From: Hydractinia symbiolongicarpus
Lineage: Eukaryota > Cnidaria > Hydrozoa > Anthoathecata > Hydractiniidae
Length of the DNA: 64,000 bases
NCBI RefSeq assembly: GCF_029227915.1
Contig: NC_079887.1
Location: forward strand, 5,766,001 to 5,830,000
Direction: 5' to 3'
The notes beneath the pieces were generated by a model, which ran no database searches, was not told the DNA's origin, and saw only the letters and a program-made list of their open reading frames with translations. Numbering within the stretch: the stretch's first letter is position 1; each line of letters starts with the position of its first letter. Both the position numbers and the translations under genes were made by a program. Below, one piece after another: positions 11,541 to 24,811 of this stretch.

Positions 11541-13775
11541 TCCAGGAAACTTGTCAAATCAAGAAGAATGTTATTTCTGGGAGTCCAATTGGCTCATTTA
11601 TCACATTTATAAGGGCACAGTCCAAAATCAGTTCATTTAAGTGCCACAGTCAATCGTTACACTGTTAAAAGCGATAAAACCTAGTATTATCAGAAAAATA
11701 TCCCTAAATACATGTAGGGACGAATTTGTGAGGCAACCATTGTAACTCAAGCGGATTGATAACGGCAAAAAGTCAATGAAATGTAGTTTTTGAGAATGTC
11801 TCTATTTCTTCAGCGCGTGCACACAGCCAGGATTGGTCTCACAGTAAAAAAAGACTTTTTTATCTAAATTTTTTAATAAAGCGCTTCCACAGAGCCAAGT
11901 GTAATCGCTGAATTCGGGCAATCATGTCAAATTAAGAAGAATGTTATTCCTTGGAGTCCAATTGGCTCATTTATCACATTTAAAAGGTCACAGTCAAAAG
12001 TCACTCCAATTAAGTCCTACAGTCAAACCTTTCACTGTTAAAAGCGATGCAACCTAGTAATATCAGAAAAATATCGCTAAATACATGTTGGTACGAATAT
12101 GTGACGCAACCGTTGTAACACAAACGGATTGATAACGCCAAAAAGTCAATGAAATGTAGTTTCTGAAACTGCCTTTCTTTCTTCAGGGCGCGCTAACGGC
12201 TAGGATTAGTCCCACAGTAAAAAATGACTTATTTGTTTAGATTTTTAATTGAAGCGCTGCCACAGGGCCCAGTGAAATCGTTGAATTCCGGCAATCATGT
12301 CAAGTTAAAAAGAATGTTATTTCTCGGAGTTCAATTGTCTCATTTATCACATTTATAAGGTCACAGTCCAAAATCAATTCAATTAAGTCCCACAGTCAAT
12401 CGTTTCACTGTTGAAAGCGATGCAACCTAGTAATAGCGGAAAAATATCGCTTAATACATGTTGGTACGAATATGTGACGCAACCGTTGTAACTTAAACGG
12501 ATTGATACCGCTAGAAAGTCAATGAAAAGTAGTTTTTGAAACTGTTCCTATATTGTCAGCGCGTGTTAACGGCCAGGATTGGTCCCACAGTAAGTATGAC
12601 TTATTTACCTAAATTTTTAAATGAAGCGCTACCACCGCGCCCATTGTATTCATTGAATTCCAGCAAACTTGTCAAATCAAGAAGAATGTTATTTCTGGGA
12701 GTCCAATTGGCTCATTTATCACATTTATAAGGGCACAGTCCAAAATCAGTTCATTTAAGTGCCACAGTCAATCGTTACACTGTTAAAAGCGATAAAACCT
12801 AGTATTATCAGAAAAATATCCCTAAATACATGTAGGGACGAATTTGTGAGGCAACCATTGTAACTCAAGCGGATTGATAACGGCAAAAAGTCAATGAAAT
12901 GTAGTTTTTGAGAATGTCTCTATTTCTTCAGCGCGTGCACACAGCCAGGATTAGTCTCACAGTAAAAAAAGACTTTTTTATCTAAATTTTTTAATAAAGC
13001 GCTTCCACAGAGCCAAGTGAAATCGCTGAATTCGGGCAATCATGTCAAATTAAGAAGAATGTTATTCCTTGGAGTCCAATTGGCTCATTTATCACATTTA
13101 AAAGGTCACAGTCAAAAGTCACTTCAATTAAGTCCTACAGTCAAACTTTTCACTGTTAAAAGCGATGCAACCTAGTAATATCAGAAAAATATCGCTAAAT
13201 ACATGTTGGTACGAATATGTGACGCAACCGTTGTAACACAAACGGATTGATAACGCCAAAAAGTCAATGAAATGTAGTTTCTGAAACTGCCTTTCTTTCT
13301 TCAGGGCGCGCTAACGGCTAGGATTAGTCCCACAGTAAAAAATGACTTATTTGTTTAGATTTTTAATTAAAGCGCTGCCACAGGGCCCAGTGAAATCGTT
13401 GAATTCCGGCAATCATGTCAAGTTAAAAAGAATGTTATTTCTCGGAGTTCAATTGTCTCATTTATCACATTTATAAGGTCACAGTCCAAAATCAATTCAA
13501 TTAAGTCCCACAGTCAATCGTTTCACTGTTGAAAGCGATGCAACCTAGTAATAGCGGAAAAATATCACTAAATACATGTTGGTACGAATATGTGACGCAA
13601 CCGTTGTAACTTAAACGGATTGATACCGCTAGAAAGTCAATGAAATTTAGTTTTGAAACTGTTCCTATATTGTCAGCGCGTGTTAACGGCCAGGATTGGC
13701 CCCACAGTAAGTATGACTTATTTACCTAAATTTTTAAATGAAGCGCTACCACCGCGCCCATTGTATTCATTGAAT
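11540..13775 (+). repeat. Tandem trimer HOR, offset 1,118 bp, two copies
   Basis: 11,540-12,660 and 12,658-13,775 are near-identical over three monomers. Shared markers include AACGGCAAAAAGTC, GTGCACACAGCCAGG, GGTCACAGTCAAAAGTCAC and the TTTGTTTAGATTTTTAATT version of the A/T segment. Similarity ends near 13,775, where AGCAATGTTTTC replaces AGCAAACTTGTC. Confidence 0.82.
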
Positions 13776-14080
13776 TCCAGCAATGTTTTCAAATCAAAAA
13801 GAATGTTATTTCTGGGAGTCCAATTGGCTCATTTATCACATTTATAAGGTCACAGTCCAAAATCAGTTCATTTAAGTGCCACAGTCACTCGTTTCACTGT
13901 TAAAAGCGATAAAACCTAGTATTATCAGAAAAATATCCCTAAATACATGTAGGGACAAATTTGTGGGCAACCGTTGTATCTCAAGTGGATTGATAACGCC
14001 AAAATGTCAATGAAATGTAGTTTATGAAACTGCCTTTCTTTCTTCAGGGCGCGCTAACGGCTAGGATTAGTACCACAGTA
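13776..14080 (+). repeat. Satellite monomer between trimer and 7-mer blocks
   Basis: An ordinary monomer sequence links the trimer block to the 2,608-bp HOR. It carries ATGTTTTCAAATC, which recurs later in the 7-mer block, and GGGACAAATTTGTGGGCAACC, a one-off shortening of the usual TGTGAGGCAACC. Nothing else is present. Confidence 0.7.
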
Positions 14081-16688
14081 AAAAATGACTTATTTATTTA
14101 AATTTTTAATTGAAGCGCTGCCACAGGTCCCAGTGTAATCGATGAATTCCGGCAATCATGTCAAGTTAAAAAGAATGTTATTTCTCGGAGTGCAATTGTC
14201 TCATTTATCACATTTATAAGGTCACAGTCCAAAATCAATTCAATTAAGTCCCACCGTCAATCGTTTCACTGTTGAAAGCGATGCAACCTAATAATAGCGG
14301 AAAAATATCGCTAAATACATGTTGGTACGAATATGTGACGCAACCGTTGTAACTTAAACGGATTGATACCGCTAGAAAGTCAATGCAATGTAGTTTTTGA
14401 AACTGTTCCTATATTGTCAGCGCGTGTTAACGGCCAGGATTGGTTCCACAGTAAGTATGACTTATTTACCTAAATTTTTAATTGAAGCGCTACCACCGCG
14501 CCCATTGTATTCATTGAATTCCAGCAATCTTGTCAAATCAAGAAGAATGTTATTTCTGGGAGTCCAATTGGCTCATTTATCACATTTATAAGGGCACAGT
14601 CCAAAATCAGTTCATTTAAGTGCCACAGTCAATCGTTACACTGTTAAAAGCGATAAAACCTAGTATTATCAGAAAAATATCCCTAAATACATGTAGGGAC
14701 GAATTTGTGAGGCAACCATTGTAACTCAAGCGGATTGATAACGGCAAAAAGTCAATGAAATGTAGTTTTTGAGAATGTCTCTATTTCTTCAGCGCGTGCA
14801 CACAGCCAGGATTGGTCTCACAGTAAAAAAAGACTTTTTATCTAAATTTTTTAATAAAGCGCTTCCACAGAGCCAAGTGTAATCGCTGAATTCGGACAAT
14901 CATGTCAAATTAAGAAGAATGTTATTCCTTGAAGTCCAATTGGCTCATTTATCACATTTAAAAGGTCACAGTCAAAAGTCACTTCAATTAAGTCCTACAG
15001 TCAAACCTTTCACTGTTAAAAGCGATGCAACCTAGTAATATCAGTAAAATATCGCTAAATACATGTTGGTACGAATATGTGACGCAACCGTTGTAACTCA
15101 AACGGATTGATAACGCCAAAAAGTCAATGAAATGTAGTTTCTTAAACTGCCTTTCTTTCTTCAGGGCGCGCTAACGGCTAGGATTAGTCCCACAGTAAAA
15201 AATGACTTATTTATCTAAATTTTTAAATGAAGCGCTACCACTGCGCCCATTGTATTCATTGAATTCCAGCAATCTTGTCAAATCAAGAAGAATGTTATTT
15301 CTGGGAGTCCAATTGGCTCATTTATCACATTTATAAGGGCACAGTCCAAAATCAGTTCATTTAAGTGCCACAGTCAATCGTTACACTGTTAAAAGCGATA
15401 AAACCTAGTATTATCAGAAAAATATTCCTAAATACATGTGGGGACGAATACGCGACGCAACCGTTGTAACTCAAACGGATTGATAACGCCAAAAAGTCAA
15501 TGAAATGTAGTTTTTGAGAATGTCTCTATTTCTTCAGCGCGTGTTAACGGCCAGGATTGGCCCCACAGTAAGTATGACTTATTTACCTAAATTTTTAAAT
15601 GAAGCGCTACCACCGCGCCCATTGTATTCATTGAATTCCAGCAATGTTTTCAAATCAAGAAGAATGTTATTCCTTGGAGTCCAATTGGCTCATTTATCAC
15701 ATTTAAAAGGTCACAGTCAAAAGTCACTTCAATTAAGTCCTACAGTCAAACCTTTCACTGGTTAAAGCGATGCAACCTAGTAATATCAGAAAAATATCGC
15801 TAAATACATGTTGGTACGAATATGTGACGCAACCTTTGTAACTCAAACGGATTGATAACGCCAAAAAGTCAATGAAATGTAGTTTCTGAAACTGCCTTTC
15901 TTTCTTCAGGGCGCGTTAACGGCTAGGAATAGTCCCACAGTAAAAAATGACTTATTTATCTAAATTTTTAAATGAAGCGCTACCACCGCGCCCATTGTAT
16001 TCATTGAATTCCAGCAATCTTGTCAAATCAAGAAGAATGTTATTTCTGGGAGTCCAATTGGCTCATTTATCACATTTAAAAGGGCACAGTCCAAAATCAG
16101 TTCATTTAAGTGCCACAGTCAATCGTTACACTGTTAAAAGCGATAAAACCTAGTATTATCAGAAAAATATCCCTAAATACATGTAGGGACGAATTTGTGA
16201 GGCTACCATTGTAACTCAAGCGGATTGATAATACCAAAAAGTCAATGAAATGTAGTTTTTGAGAATGTCTCTATTTCTTCAGCGCGTGCACACAGCCAGG
16301 ATTGGTCTCACAGTAAAAAAAGACTTTTTTATCTAAATTTTTTAATAAAGCCCTTCCAACGAGCCAAGTGTAATCGCTGAATTCCAGCATTCATGTCAAA
16401 TTAAAAAGAATGTTATTCCTTGGAGTCCAATCGGCTCATTTATCACATATAAAAGGTCACAGTCAAAAGTCACTTCAATTAAGTCCTACAGTCAAACCTT
16501 TCACTGTTAAAAGCAATGCAACCTAGTAATATCAGAAAAATATCGCTAAATACATGTTGGTACGAATATGTGACGCAACCGTTGTAACTCAAACGGATTG
16601 ATAACGCCAAAAAGTCAATGAAATGTAGTTTCTGAAACTGCCTTTCTTTCTTCAGGGCGCGCTAACGGCTAGGATTAATCCCACAGTA
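14081..16688 (+). repeat. 7-mer HOR (2,608 bp), copy 1
   Basis: Seven monomers repeat at an offset of exactly 2,608 bp: 14,101 matches 16,709 and 15,514 matches 18,122. The copy starts after GGATTAGTACCACAG (about 14,070), where copy 2 has GGATTAATCCCACAG. Internal markers are TCAGTAAAATATCGC near 15,045, TAAACTGCC near 15,143 and CACTGGTTAAAGCG near 15,756. The only difference from copy 2 that I noticed is A at 16,449 versus T at 19,057, so the duplication looks very recent. Confidence 0.9.
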
Positions 16689-19296
16689 AAAAATGACTTA
16701 TTTATTTAAATTTTTAATTGAAGCGCTGCCACAGGTCCCAGTGTAATCGATGAATTCCGGCAATCATGTCAAGTTAAAAAGAATGTTATTTCTCGGAGTG
16801 CAATTGTCTCATTTATCACATTTATAAGGTCACAGTCCAAAATCAATTCAATTAAGTCCCACCGTCAATCGTTTCACTGTTGAAAGCGATGCAACCTAAT
16901 AATAGCGGAAAAATATCGCTAAATACATGTTGGTACGAATATGTGACGCAACCGTTGTAACTTAAACGGATTGATACCGCTAGAAAGTCAATGCAATGTA
17001 GTTTTTGAAACTGTTCCTATATTGTCAGCGCGTGTTAACGGCCAGGATTGGTTCCACAGTAAGTATGACTTATTTACCTAAATTTTTAATTGAAGCGCTA
17101 CCACCGCGCCCATTGTATTCATTGAATTCCAGCAATCTTGTCAAATCAAGAAGAATGTTATTTCTGGGAGTCCAATTGGCTCATTTATCACATTTATAAG
17201 GGCACAGTCCAAAATCAGTTCATTTAAGTGCCACAGTCAATCGTTACACTGTTAAAAGCGATAAAACCTAGTATTATCAGAAAAATATCCCTAAATACAT
17301 GTAGGGACGAATTTGTGAGGCAACCATTGTAACTCAAGCGGATTGATAACGGCAAAAAGTCAATGAAATGTAGTTTTTGAGAATGTCTCTATTTCTTCAG
17401 CGCGTGCACACAGCCAGGATTGGTCTCACAGTAAAAAAAGACTTTTTATCTAAATTTTTTAATAAAGCGCTTCCACAGAGCCAAGTGTAATCGCTGAATT
17501 CGGACAATCATGTCAAATTAAGAAGAATGTTATTCCTTGAAGTCCAATTGGCTCATTTATCACATTTAAAAGGTCACAGTCAAAAGTCACTTCAATTAAG
17601 TCCTACAGTCAAACCTTTCACTGTTAAAAGCGATGCAACCTAGTAATATCAGTAAAATATCGCTAAATACATGTTGGTACGAATATGTGACGCAACCGTT
17701 GTAACTCAAACGGATTGATAACGCCAAAAAGTCAATGAAATGTAGTTTCTTAAACTGCCTTTCTTTCTTCAGGGCGCGCTAACGGCTAGGATTAGTCCCA
17801 CAGTAAAAAATGACTTATTTATCTAAATTTTTAAATGAAGCGCTACCACTGCGCCCATTGTATTCATTGAATTCCAGCAATCTTGTCAAATCAAGAAGAA
17901 TGTTATTTCTGGGAGTCCAATTGGCTCATTTATCACATTTATAAGGGCACAGTCCAAAATCAGTTCATTTAAGTGCCACAGTCAATCGTTACACTGTTAA
18001 AAGCGATAAAACCTAGTATTATCAGAAAAATATTCCTAAATACATGTGGGGACGAATACGCGACGCAACCGTTGTAACTCAAACGGATTGATAACGCCAA
18101 AAAGTCAATGAAATGTAGTTTTTGAGAATGTCTCTATTTCTTCAGCGCGTGTTAACGGCCAGGATTGGCCCCACAGTAAGTATGACTTATTTACCTAAAT
18201 TTTTAAATGAAGCGCTACCACCGCGCCCATTGTATTCATTGAATTCCAGCAATGTTTTCAAATCAAGAAGAATGTTATTCCTTGGAGTCCAATTGGCTCA
18301 TTTATCACATTTAAAAGGTCACAGTCAAAAGTCACTTCAATTAAGTCCTACAGTCAAACCTTTCACTGGTTAAAGCGATGCAACCTAGTAATATCAGAAA
18401 AATATCGCTAAATACATGTTGGTACGAATATGTGACGCAACCTTTGTAACTCAAACGGATTGATAACGCCAAAAAGTCAATGAAATGTAGTTTCTGAAAC
18501 TGCCTTTCTTTCTTCAGGGCGCGTTAACGGCTAGGAATAGTCCCACAGTAAAAAATGACTTATTTATCTAAATTTTTAAATGAAGCGCTACCACCGCGCC
18601 CATTGTATTCATTGAATTCCAGCAATCTTGTCAAATCAAGAAGAATGTTATTTCTGGGAGTCCAATTGGCTCATTTATCACATTTAAAAGGGCACAGTCC
18701 AAAATCAGTTCATTTAAGTGCCACAGTCAATCGTTACACTGTTAAAAGCGATAAAACCTAGTATTATCAGAAAAATATCCCTAAATACATGTAGGGACGA
18801 ATTTGTGAGGCTACCATTGTAACTCAAGCGGATTGATAATACCAAAAAGTCAATGAAATGTAGTTTTTGAGAATGTCTCTATTTCTTCAGCGCGTGCACA
18901 CAGCCAGGATTGGTCTCACAGTAAAAAAAGACTTTTTTATCTAAATTTTTTAATAAAGCCCTTCCAACGAGCCAAGTGTAATCGCTGAATTCCAGCATTC
19001 ATGTCAAATTAAAAAGAATGTTATTCCTTGGAGTCCAATCGGCTCATTTATCACATTTAAAAGGTCACAGTCAAAAGTCACTTCAATTAAGTCCTACAGT
19101 CAAACCTTTCACTGTTAAAAGCAATGCAACCTAGTAATATCAGAAAAATATCGCTAAATACATGTTGGTACGAATATGTGACGCAACCGTTGTAACTCAA
19201 ACGGATTGATAACGCCAAAAAGTCAATGAAATGTAGTTTCTGAAACTGCCTTTCTTTCTTCAGGGCGCGCTAACGGCTAGGATTAATCCCACAGTA
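16689..19296 (+). repeat. 7-mer HOR (2,608 bp), copy 2
   Basis: This is a near-perfect tandem copy of 14,081-16,688, carrying the same one-off markers (TCAGTAAAATATCGC near 17,650, CACTGGTTAAAGCG near 18,364, CCCTTCCAACGAGCC near 18,959). The copy ends at GGATTAATCCCACAG (about 19,281), just as copy 1 ends at about 16,672. Confidence 0.9.
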
Positions 19297-21905
19297 AAAA
19301 ATGACTTATTTATCTAAATTTTTAAATGAAGCGCTACCACCGCGCCCATTGTATTCATTGAATTCCAGCAATCTTTTCAAATCAAGAAGAATGTTATTTC
19401 TGGGAGTCCAATTGGCTCATTTATCACATTTATAAGGTCACAGTCCAAAATCAGTTCATTTAAGTGCCACAGTCAATCGTTTCACTGTTAAAAGCGATAA
19501 AACCTAGTTTTATCAGAAAAATATCCCTAAATACATGTAGGGACAAAGTTGTGAGGCAACCATTGTAACTCAAGCGGATTGATAACACCAAAAAGTCAAT
19601 GAAATGTAGTTTCTGAAACTGCCTTTCTTTCTTCAGGGCGCGCTAACGGCTAGGATTAGTCCCACAGTAAAAAATGACTTACTTGTTTAAATTTTTAATT
19701 GAAGCGCTGCCACAGGGCCCAGTGTAATCGCTGAATTCCAGCAATCATGTCAAATTAAGAAGAATGTTATTCCTTGGAGTCCATTTGTCTCATTTATCAC
19801 ATTTATAAGGTCACAGTCCAAAATCAGTTCATTTAAGTGCCACAGTCAATCGTTTCACTGTTAAAAGCGATAAAACCTAGTTTTATCAGAAAAATATCCC
19901 TAAATACATGTAGGGACAAAGTTGTGAGGCAACCATTGTAACTCAAGCGGATTGATAAAACCAAAAAGTCAATGAAATGTAGTTTTTGAGAATGTCTCTA
20001 TTTCTTCAGCGCGTGTTAACGGCCAGGATTGGCCCCACAGTAAGTATGACTTATTTACCTAAATTTTTAAATGAAGCGCTACCACCGCGCCCATTGTATT
20101 CATTGAATTCCAGCAATGTTTTCAAATCAAGAAGAATGTTATTCCTTGGAGTCCAATTGGCTCATTTATCACATTTAAAAGGTCACAGTCAAAAGTCACT
20201 TCAATTAAGTCCTACAGTCAAACCTTTCACTGGTTAAAGCGATGCAACCTAGTAATATCAGAAAAATATCGCTAAATACATGTTGGTACGAATATGTGAC
20301 GCAACCTTTGTAACTCAAACGGATTGATAACGCCAAAAAGTCAATGAAATGTAGTTTCTGAAACTGCCTTTCTTTCTTCAGGGCGCGTTAACGGCTAGGA
20401 ATAGTCCCACAGTAAAAAATGACTTATTTATCTAAATTTTTAAATAAAGCGCTACCACTGCGCCCATTGTATTCATTGAATTCCAGCAATCTTGTCAAAT
20501 CAAGAAGAATGTTATTTCTGGGAGTCCAATTGGCTCATTTATCACATTTATAAGGGCACAGTCCAAAATCAGTTCATTTAAGTGCCACAGTCAATCGTTA
20601 CACTGTTAAAAGCGATAAAACCTAGTATTATCAGAAAAATATCCCTAAATACATGTGGGGACGAATACGCGACGCAACCGTTGTAACTCAAACGGATTGA
20701 TAACGCCAAAAAGTCAATGAAATGTAGTTTTTGAGAATGTCTCTATTTCTTCAGCGCGTGTTAACGGCCAGGATTGGCCCCACAGTAAGTATGACTTATT
20801 TACCTAAATTTTTAAATGAAGCGCTACCACCGCGCCCATTGTATTCATTGAATTCCAGCAATGTTTTCAAATCAAGAAGAATGTTATTCCTTGGAGTCCA
20901 ATTGGCTCATTTATCACATTTAAAAGGTCACAGTCAAAAGTCACTTCAATTAAGTCCTACAGTCAAACCTTTCACTGTTAAAAGCGATGCAACCTAGTAA
21001 TATCAGAAAAATATCGCTAAATACATGTTGGTACGAATATGTGACCCAACCGTTGTAACTCAAACGGATTGATAAGGCCAAAAAGTCAATGAAATGTAGT
21101 TTCTGAAACTGCCTTTCTTTCTTCAGGGCGCGCTAACGGCTAGGAATAGTCCCACAGTAAAAAATGACTTATTTATCTAAATTTTTAAATGAAGCGCTAC
21201 CACCGCGCCCATTGTATTCATTGAATTCCAGCAATCTTGTCAAATCAAGAAGAATGTTATTTCTGGGAGTCCAATTGGCTCATTTATCACATTTATAAGG
21301 GCACAGTCCAAAATCAGTTCATTTAAGTGCCACAGTCAATCGTTACACTGTTAAAAGCGATAAAACCTAGTATTATCAGAAAAATATCCCTAAATACATG
21401 TAGGGACAAATTTGTGAGGCAACCATTGTAACTCAAGCGGATTGATAACACCAAAAAGTCAATGAAATGTAGTTTTTGAGAATGTCTCTATTTCTTCAGC
21501 GCGTGCACACAGCCAGGATTGGTCTCACAGTAAAAAAAGACTTTTTTATCTAAATTTTTTAATAAAGCCCTTCCAACGAGCCAAGTGTAATCGCTGAATT
21601 CCAGCATTCATGTCAAATTAAGAAGAATGTTATTCCTTGGAGTCCAATCGGCTCATTTATCACATTTAAAAGGTCACAGTCAAAAGTCACTTCAATTAAG
21701 TCCTACAGTCAAACCTTTCACTGTTAAAAGCGATGCAACCTAGTAATATCAGAAAAATATCGCTAAATACATGTTGGTACGAATATGTGACGCAACCGTT
21801 GTAACTCAAACGGATTGATAACGCCTAAAAGTCAATGAAATGTAGTTTCTGAAACAGCCTTTCTTTCTTCACGGCGCGCTAACGGCTAGGATTAATCCCA
21901 CAGTA
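19297..21905 (+). repeat. 7-mer HOR, copy 3, with its first three monomers replaced
   Basis: From about 20,380 to 21,905 this matches copy 2 at an offset of 2,609 bp. The first three monomers (19,297 to about 20,380) do not match the first three of copy 2. In their place are two monomers that share CCTAGTTTTATCAG and GGGACAAAGTTGTGAGG tails 372 bp apart, and a monomer (about 19,980-20,350) that matches 15,514 and 18,122. Total length is conserved at seven monomers. Confidence 0.75.
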
Positions 21906-22450
21906 AAAAATGACTTATTTATCTAAATTTTTAAATGAAGCGCTACCACCGCGCCCATTGTATTCATTGAATTCCAGCAATCTTTTCAAATCAAGAAGAA
22001 TGTTATTTCTGGGAGTCCAATTGGCTCATTTATCACATTTATAAGGTCACAGTCCAAAATCAGTTCATTTAAGTGCCACAGTCAATCGTTTCACTGTTAA
22101 AAGCGATAAAACCTAGTTTTATCAGAAAAATATCCCTAAATACATGTAGGGACAAATTTGTGAGGCAACCATTGTAACTCAAGCGGATTGATAACACCAA
22201 AAAGTCAATGAAATGTAGTTTCTGAAACTGCCTTTCTTTCTTCAGGGCGCGCTAACGGCTAGGATTAGTCCCACAGTAAAAAATGACTTACTTGTTTAAA
22301 TTTTTAATTGAAGCGCTGCCACAGGGCCCAGTGTAATCGCTGAATTCCAGCAATCATGTCAAATTAAGAAGAATGTTATTCCTTGGAGTCCATTTGTCTC
22401 ATTTATCACATTTATAAGGTCACAGTCCAAAATCAGTTCATTTAAGTGCC
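21906..22450 (+). repeat. 7-mer HOR, partial copy 4
   Basis: This matches 19,297 to about 19,840 at an offset of 2,609 bp, including CTTACTTGTTTAAATTTTTA and GGAGTCCATTTGTCTC. The match fades near 22,450, where GCCAGAGTC and GTTTGACTGTTAAAAGCC replace GCCACAGTC and GTTTCACTGTTAAAAGCG. Confidence 0.75.
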
Positions 22451-22685
22451 AGAGTCAATCGTTTGACTGTTAAAAGCCATAAAACCTAGTATTATCAGAA
22501 AAATATCCTTAAATACATGTGGGGACGAATACGTGACGCAACTGTTGTAACTCAAACGGATTGATAACGCCAAAAAGGCAATGAAATGTAGTTTTTGAGA
22601 ATGTCTCTATTTCTTCAGCGCGTGCAAACGGCCAGGATTGGTTCCACGGTAAAAAAAGACTTTTTTATCTAAATTTTTTACTAAA

Positions 22686-23014
22686 GCGCTACCACAGAGC
22701 CAAGTGTAACCGCTGAATTCCAGCAATCATGTCAAATTAAGAAGAATGTTATTCCTTGGAGTCCAATTGGCTTATTTATCACATTTATAAGGTCACAGTC
22801 CAAAATAAGTTCATCTAAGTGCCACAGTCAATCGTTTCACTGTTGAAAGCGATGCAACATAGTAATGGCGGAAAAATATCGCTAAATACATGTTGGCACG
22901 AATATGTGACGCAACAGTTGTAACTTAAACGGATTGAAACCGCTAAAAAGTCAATGAAATGTCGTTTTTGAAACTGTTCCTAAAATGACTTATTTATTTA
23001 AATTTTTAATTGAA
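22686..23014 (+). repeat. Truncated monomer period (329 bp; ~44-bp deletion near 22,982)
   Basis: The GCGCT landmarks at 22,686 and 23,015 are 329 bp apart. AAACTGTTCCTA runs directly into AAATGACTTATTTATT. The CAGCGCGTG...GGTCCCACAG part is missing, so this monomer lacks the most conserved landmark of the satellite. Confidence 0.75.
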
Positions 23015-24535
23015 GCGCTGCCACCGCGCCCATTGTAATCATTGAATTCCAGCAATCTTGTCAAATCAAGAAGAATGTTATTTCTGGGAGTCCAATTGGC
23101 TCATTTATAACATTTATAAGGTCACAGTCCAAAATCAGTTCATTTAAGTGCCACAGTCAATCATTTCACTGTTAAAAGCGATAAAACCTAGTATTATCAG
23201 AAAAATATCCCTAAATACATGTAGGGACAAATTTGTGAGGCAACCGTTGTAACACAAGCGGATTGATAACGCCAAAAAGTCAATGAAATGTAGTTTTTGA
23301 GAATTTATCTATTTCTTCAGCGCGCGCTAACGGCCAGGATTGGTTCCACGGTAAAAAAAGTCTTTTTTATCTACATTTTTTACTAAAGCGCCACCACAGA
23401 GCCAAGTGTAATCGCTGAATTCCAGCAATCATGTCAAATTAAGGAGAATGTTATTCCTTGGAGTCCAATTTCGCTCATTTATCATATTTAAAAGGTCACA
23501 GTAAAAAGTCACTTAAATTAATTCCCACAGCCAATCCTTTCAATGTTAAAAGCGATGCAACCTAGTAACATCAGAAAAATATCGCTAAATACATGTTGGT
23601 ACGAATATGTGACGCAACCGTTGTAACTCAAACGGATTGATAACGCCAAAAAGTCAATGAAATGTAGTTCCTGAAACAGCCTTTCTTTGTTCAGGGCGCG
23701 CTAACGGCTAGGATTAGTCCCACGGTAAAAAATGACTTATTTATTTAAATTTTTAATTGAAGCGCTGCCACAGGGTCCAGTGTAATCGTTGAATTCCGGC
23801 AATCATGTCAAGTGAAAAAGAATGTTTTTTCTCGGAGTGCAATTGTCTCATTTATCACATTTATAAGGTCACAGTCAAAAATCAATTCAATTAAGTCCCA
23901 CAGTCATTCGTTTCACTGTTAAAAGCGATAAAACCTAGTATTATCAGAAAAATATCCCTAAATACATGTGAGGACGATTACGTGACGCAACCGTTGTAAC
24001 CCTAACGGATTGATAACGCCAAAAAGTCAATGAAAGTTAATTTTGAGAATGTCTCTATTTCTTCAGCGCGTGCAAACGGCCAGGATTGGTCCCACAGTAA
24101 AAAAAGACTTTTTTATCTAAATTTTATAATAAAACGCTACCACAGACCCAACTGTAATCGCTGAATTCCAGCAATCATGTCAAATTAAGAACAATGTTAC
24201 TCCTTGGAGTCCAATTGGCTCATTTATCACATTTAAAAGGTCACACTGAAAAGTCACTTCAATTAAGTCCCACAGTCAATCATTTCACTGTTAAAAGCAA
24301 TGCAACCTAGTAATATCAGAAAAATATCGCTAAATACATGTTGGTACGAATATGTGACGCAACCGTTGCAACTCAAACGGATTGATAACGCCAAAAAGTC
24401 AATGAAATGTAGTTTCTGAAACAGCCTTTCTCTCTTCAGGGCACGCTAACGGCTAGGATTAGTCCCACAGTAAAAAATGACTTATTTATTAAAATTTTTA
24501 ATTAAAGCGCTGCCACAGGGCCCAGTGTAATCGTT

Positions 24536-24811
24536 GAATTCCGGCAATCATGTCAAGTTAAAAAGAATGTTATTTCTCGGAGTGCAATTGTCTCATTTAT
24601 CACATTTATAAGGTCACAGTCCAAAATCAGTTCATTTAAGTGCCACAGTCAATCGTTTCACTGTTAAAAGCGACAAAAACTAGTATTATCAGAAAAATAT
24701 CCCTAAATACATGTGGGGACGAATATGTGAGGCAACCGTTGTAACTCAAGCGGATTGATAACGCCAAAAATTCAATGAAATGTAGTTTAGGAGAATGTCT
24801 CTATTTCTTCG
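24536..24811 (+). repeat. Truncated monomer period (276 bp; ~97-bp deletion near 24,811)
   Basis: The GAATTCC landmarks at 24,536 and 24,812 are 276 bp apart instead of about 372. CTCTATTTCTTC is fused to GGAATTCCAGCAATCATG, removing GCGCGTGCTA through GTGTAATCGC. Only a base or two of homology could exist at the join. Confidence 0.8.

Larger units (their letters stand above)
6636..12160 (+). repeat. ~6.6-kb higher-order repeat, copy 2 (partial)
   Basis: Second copy of the unit that begins at position 1. It lacks the 746-bp dimer duplication seen near the start of copy 1, and near 9,430 it lacks one monomer that copy 1 has at about 3,540-3,910. It carries its own extra dimer at 9,985-11,540. 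Similarity to copy 1 stops near 12,160, where copy 1 (about 5,900) reads TTTTTGAAACTGTCTC and copy 2 reads TTTCTGAAACTGCCTT. Confidence 0.78.

Noticed and set aside
15947-16153. A 68-codon frame with a true ATG, duplicated at 18555-18761
   Set aside because: The second copy is the same bases in the tandem 2,608-bp HOR. The frame is open only in those two monomers, has no recognisable domain, and spans normal satellite landmarks.
5157-20997. Open frames of 64-88 codons on the + strand, repeated along the left third (for example 5157-5351, 11418-11612, 15514-15765, 20731-20997)
   Set aside because: They lie wholly inside the satellite monomer, recur at monomer or HOR spacing, mostly begin at TTG, and are closed by stops in most other monomers. 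They reflect repeat sequence, not genes.
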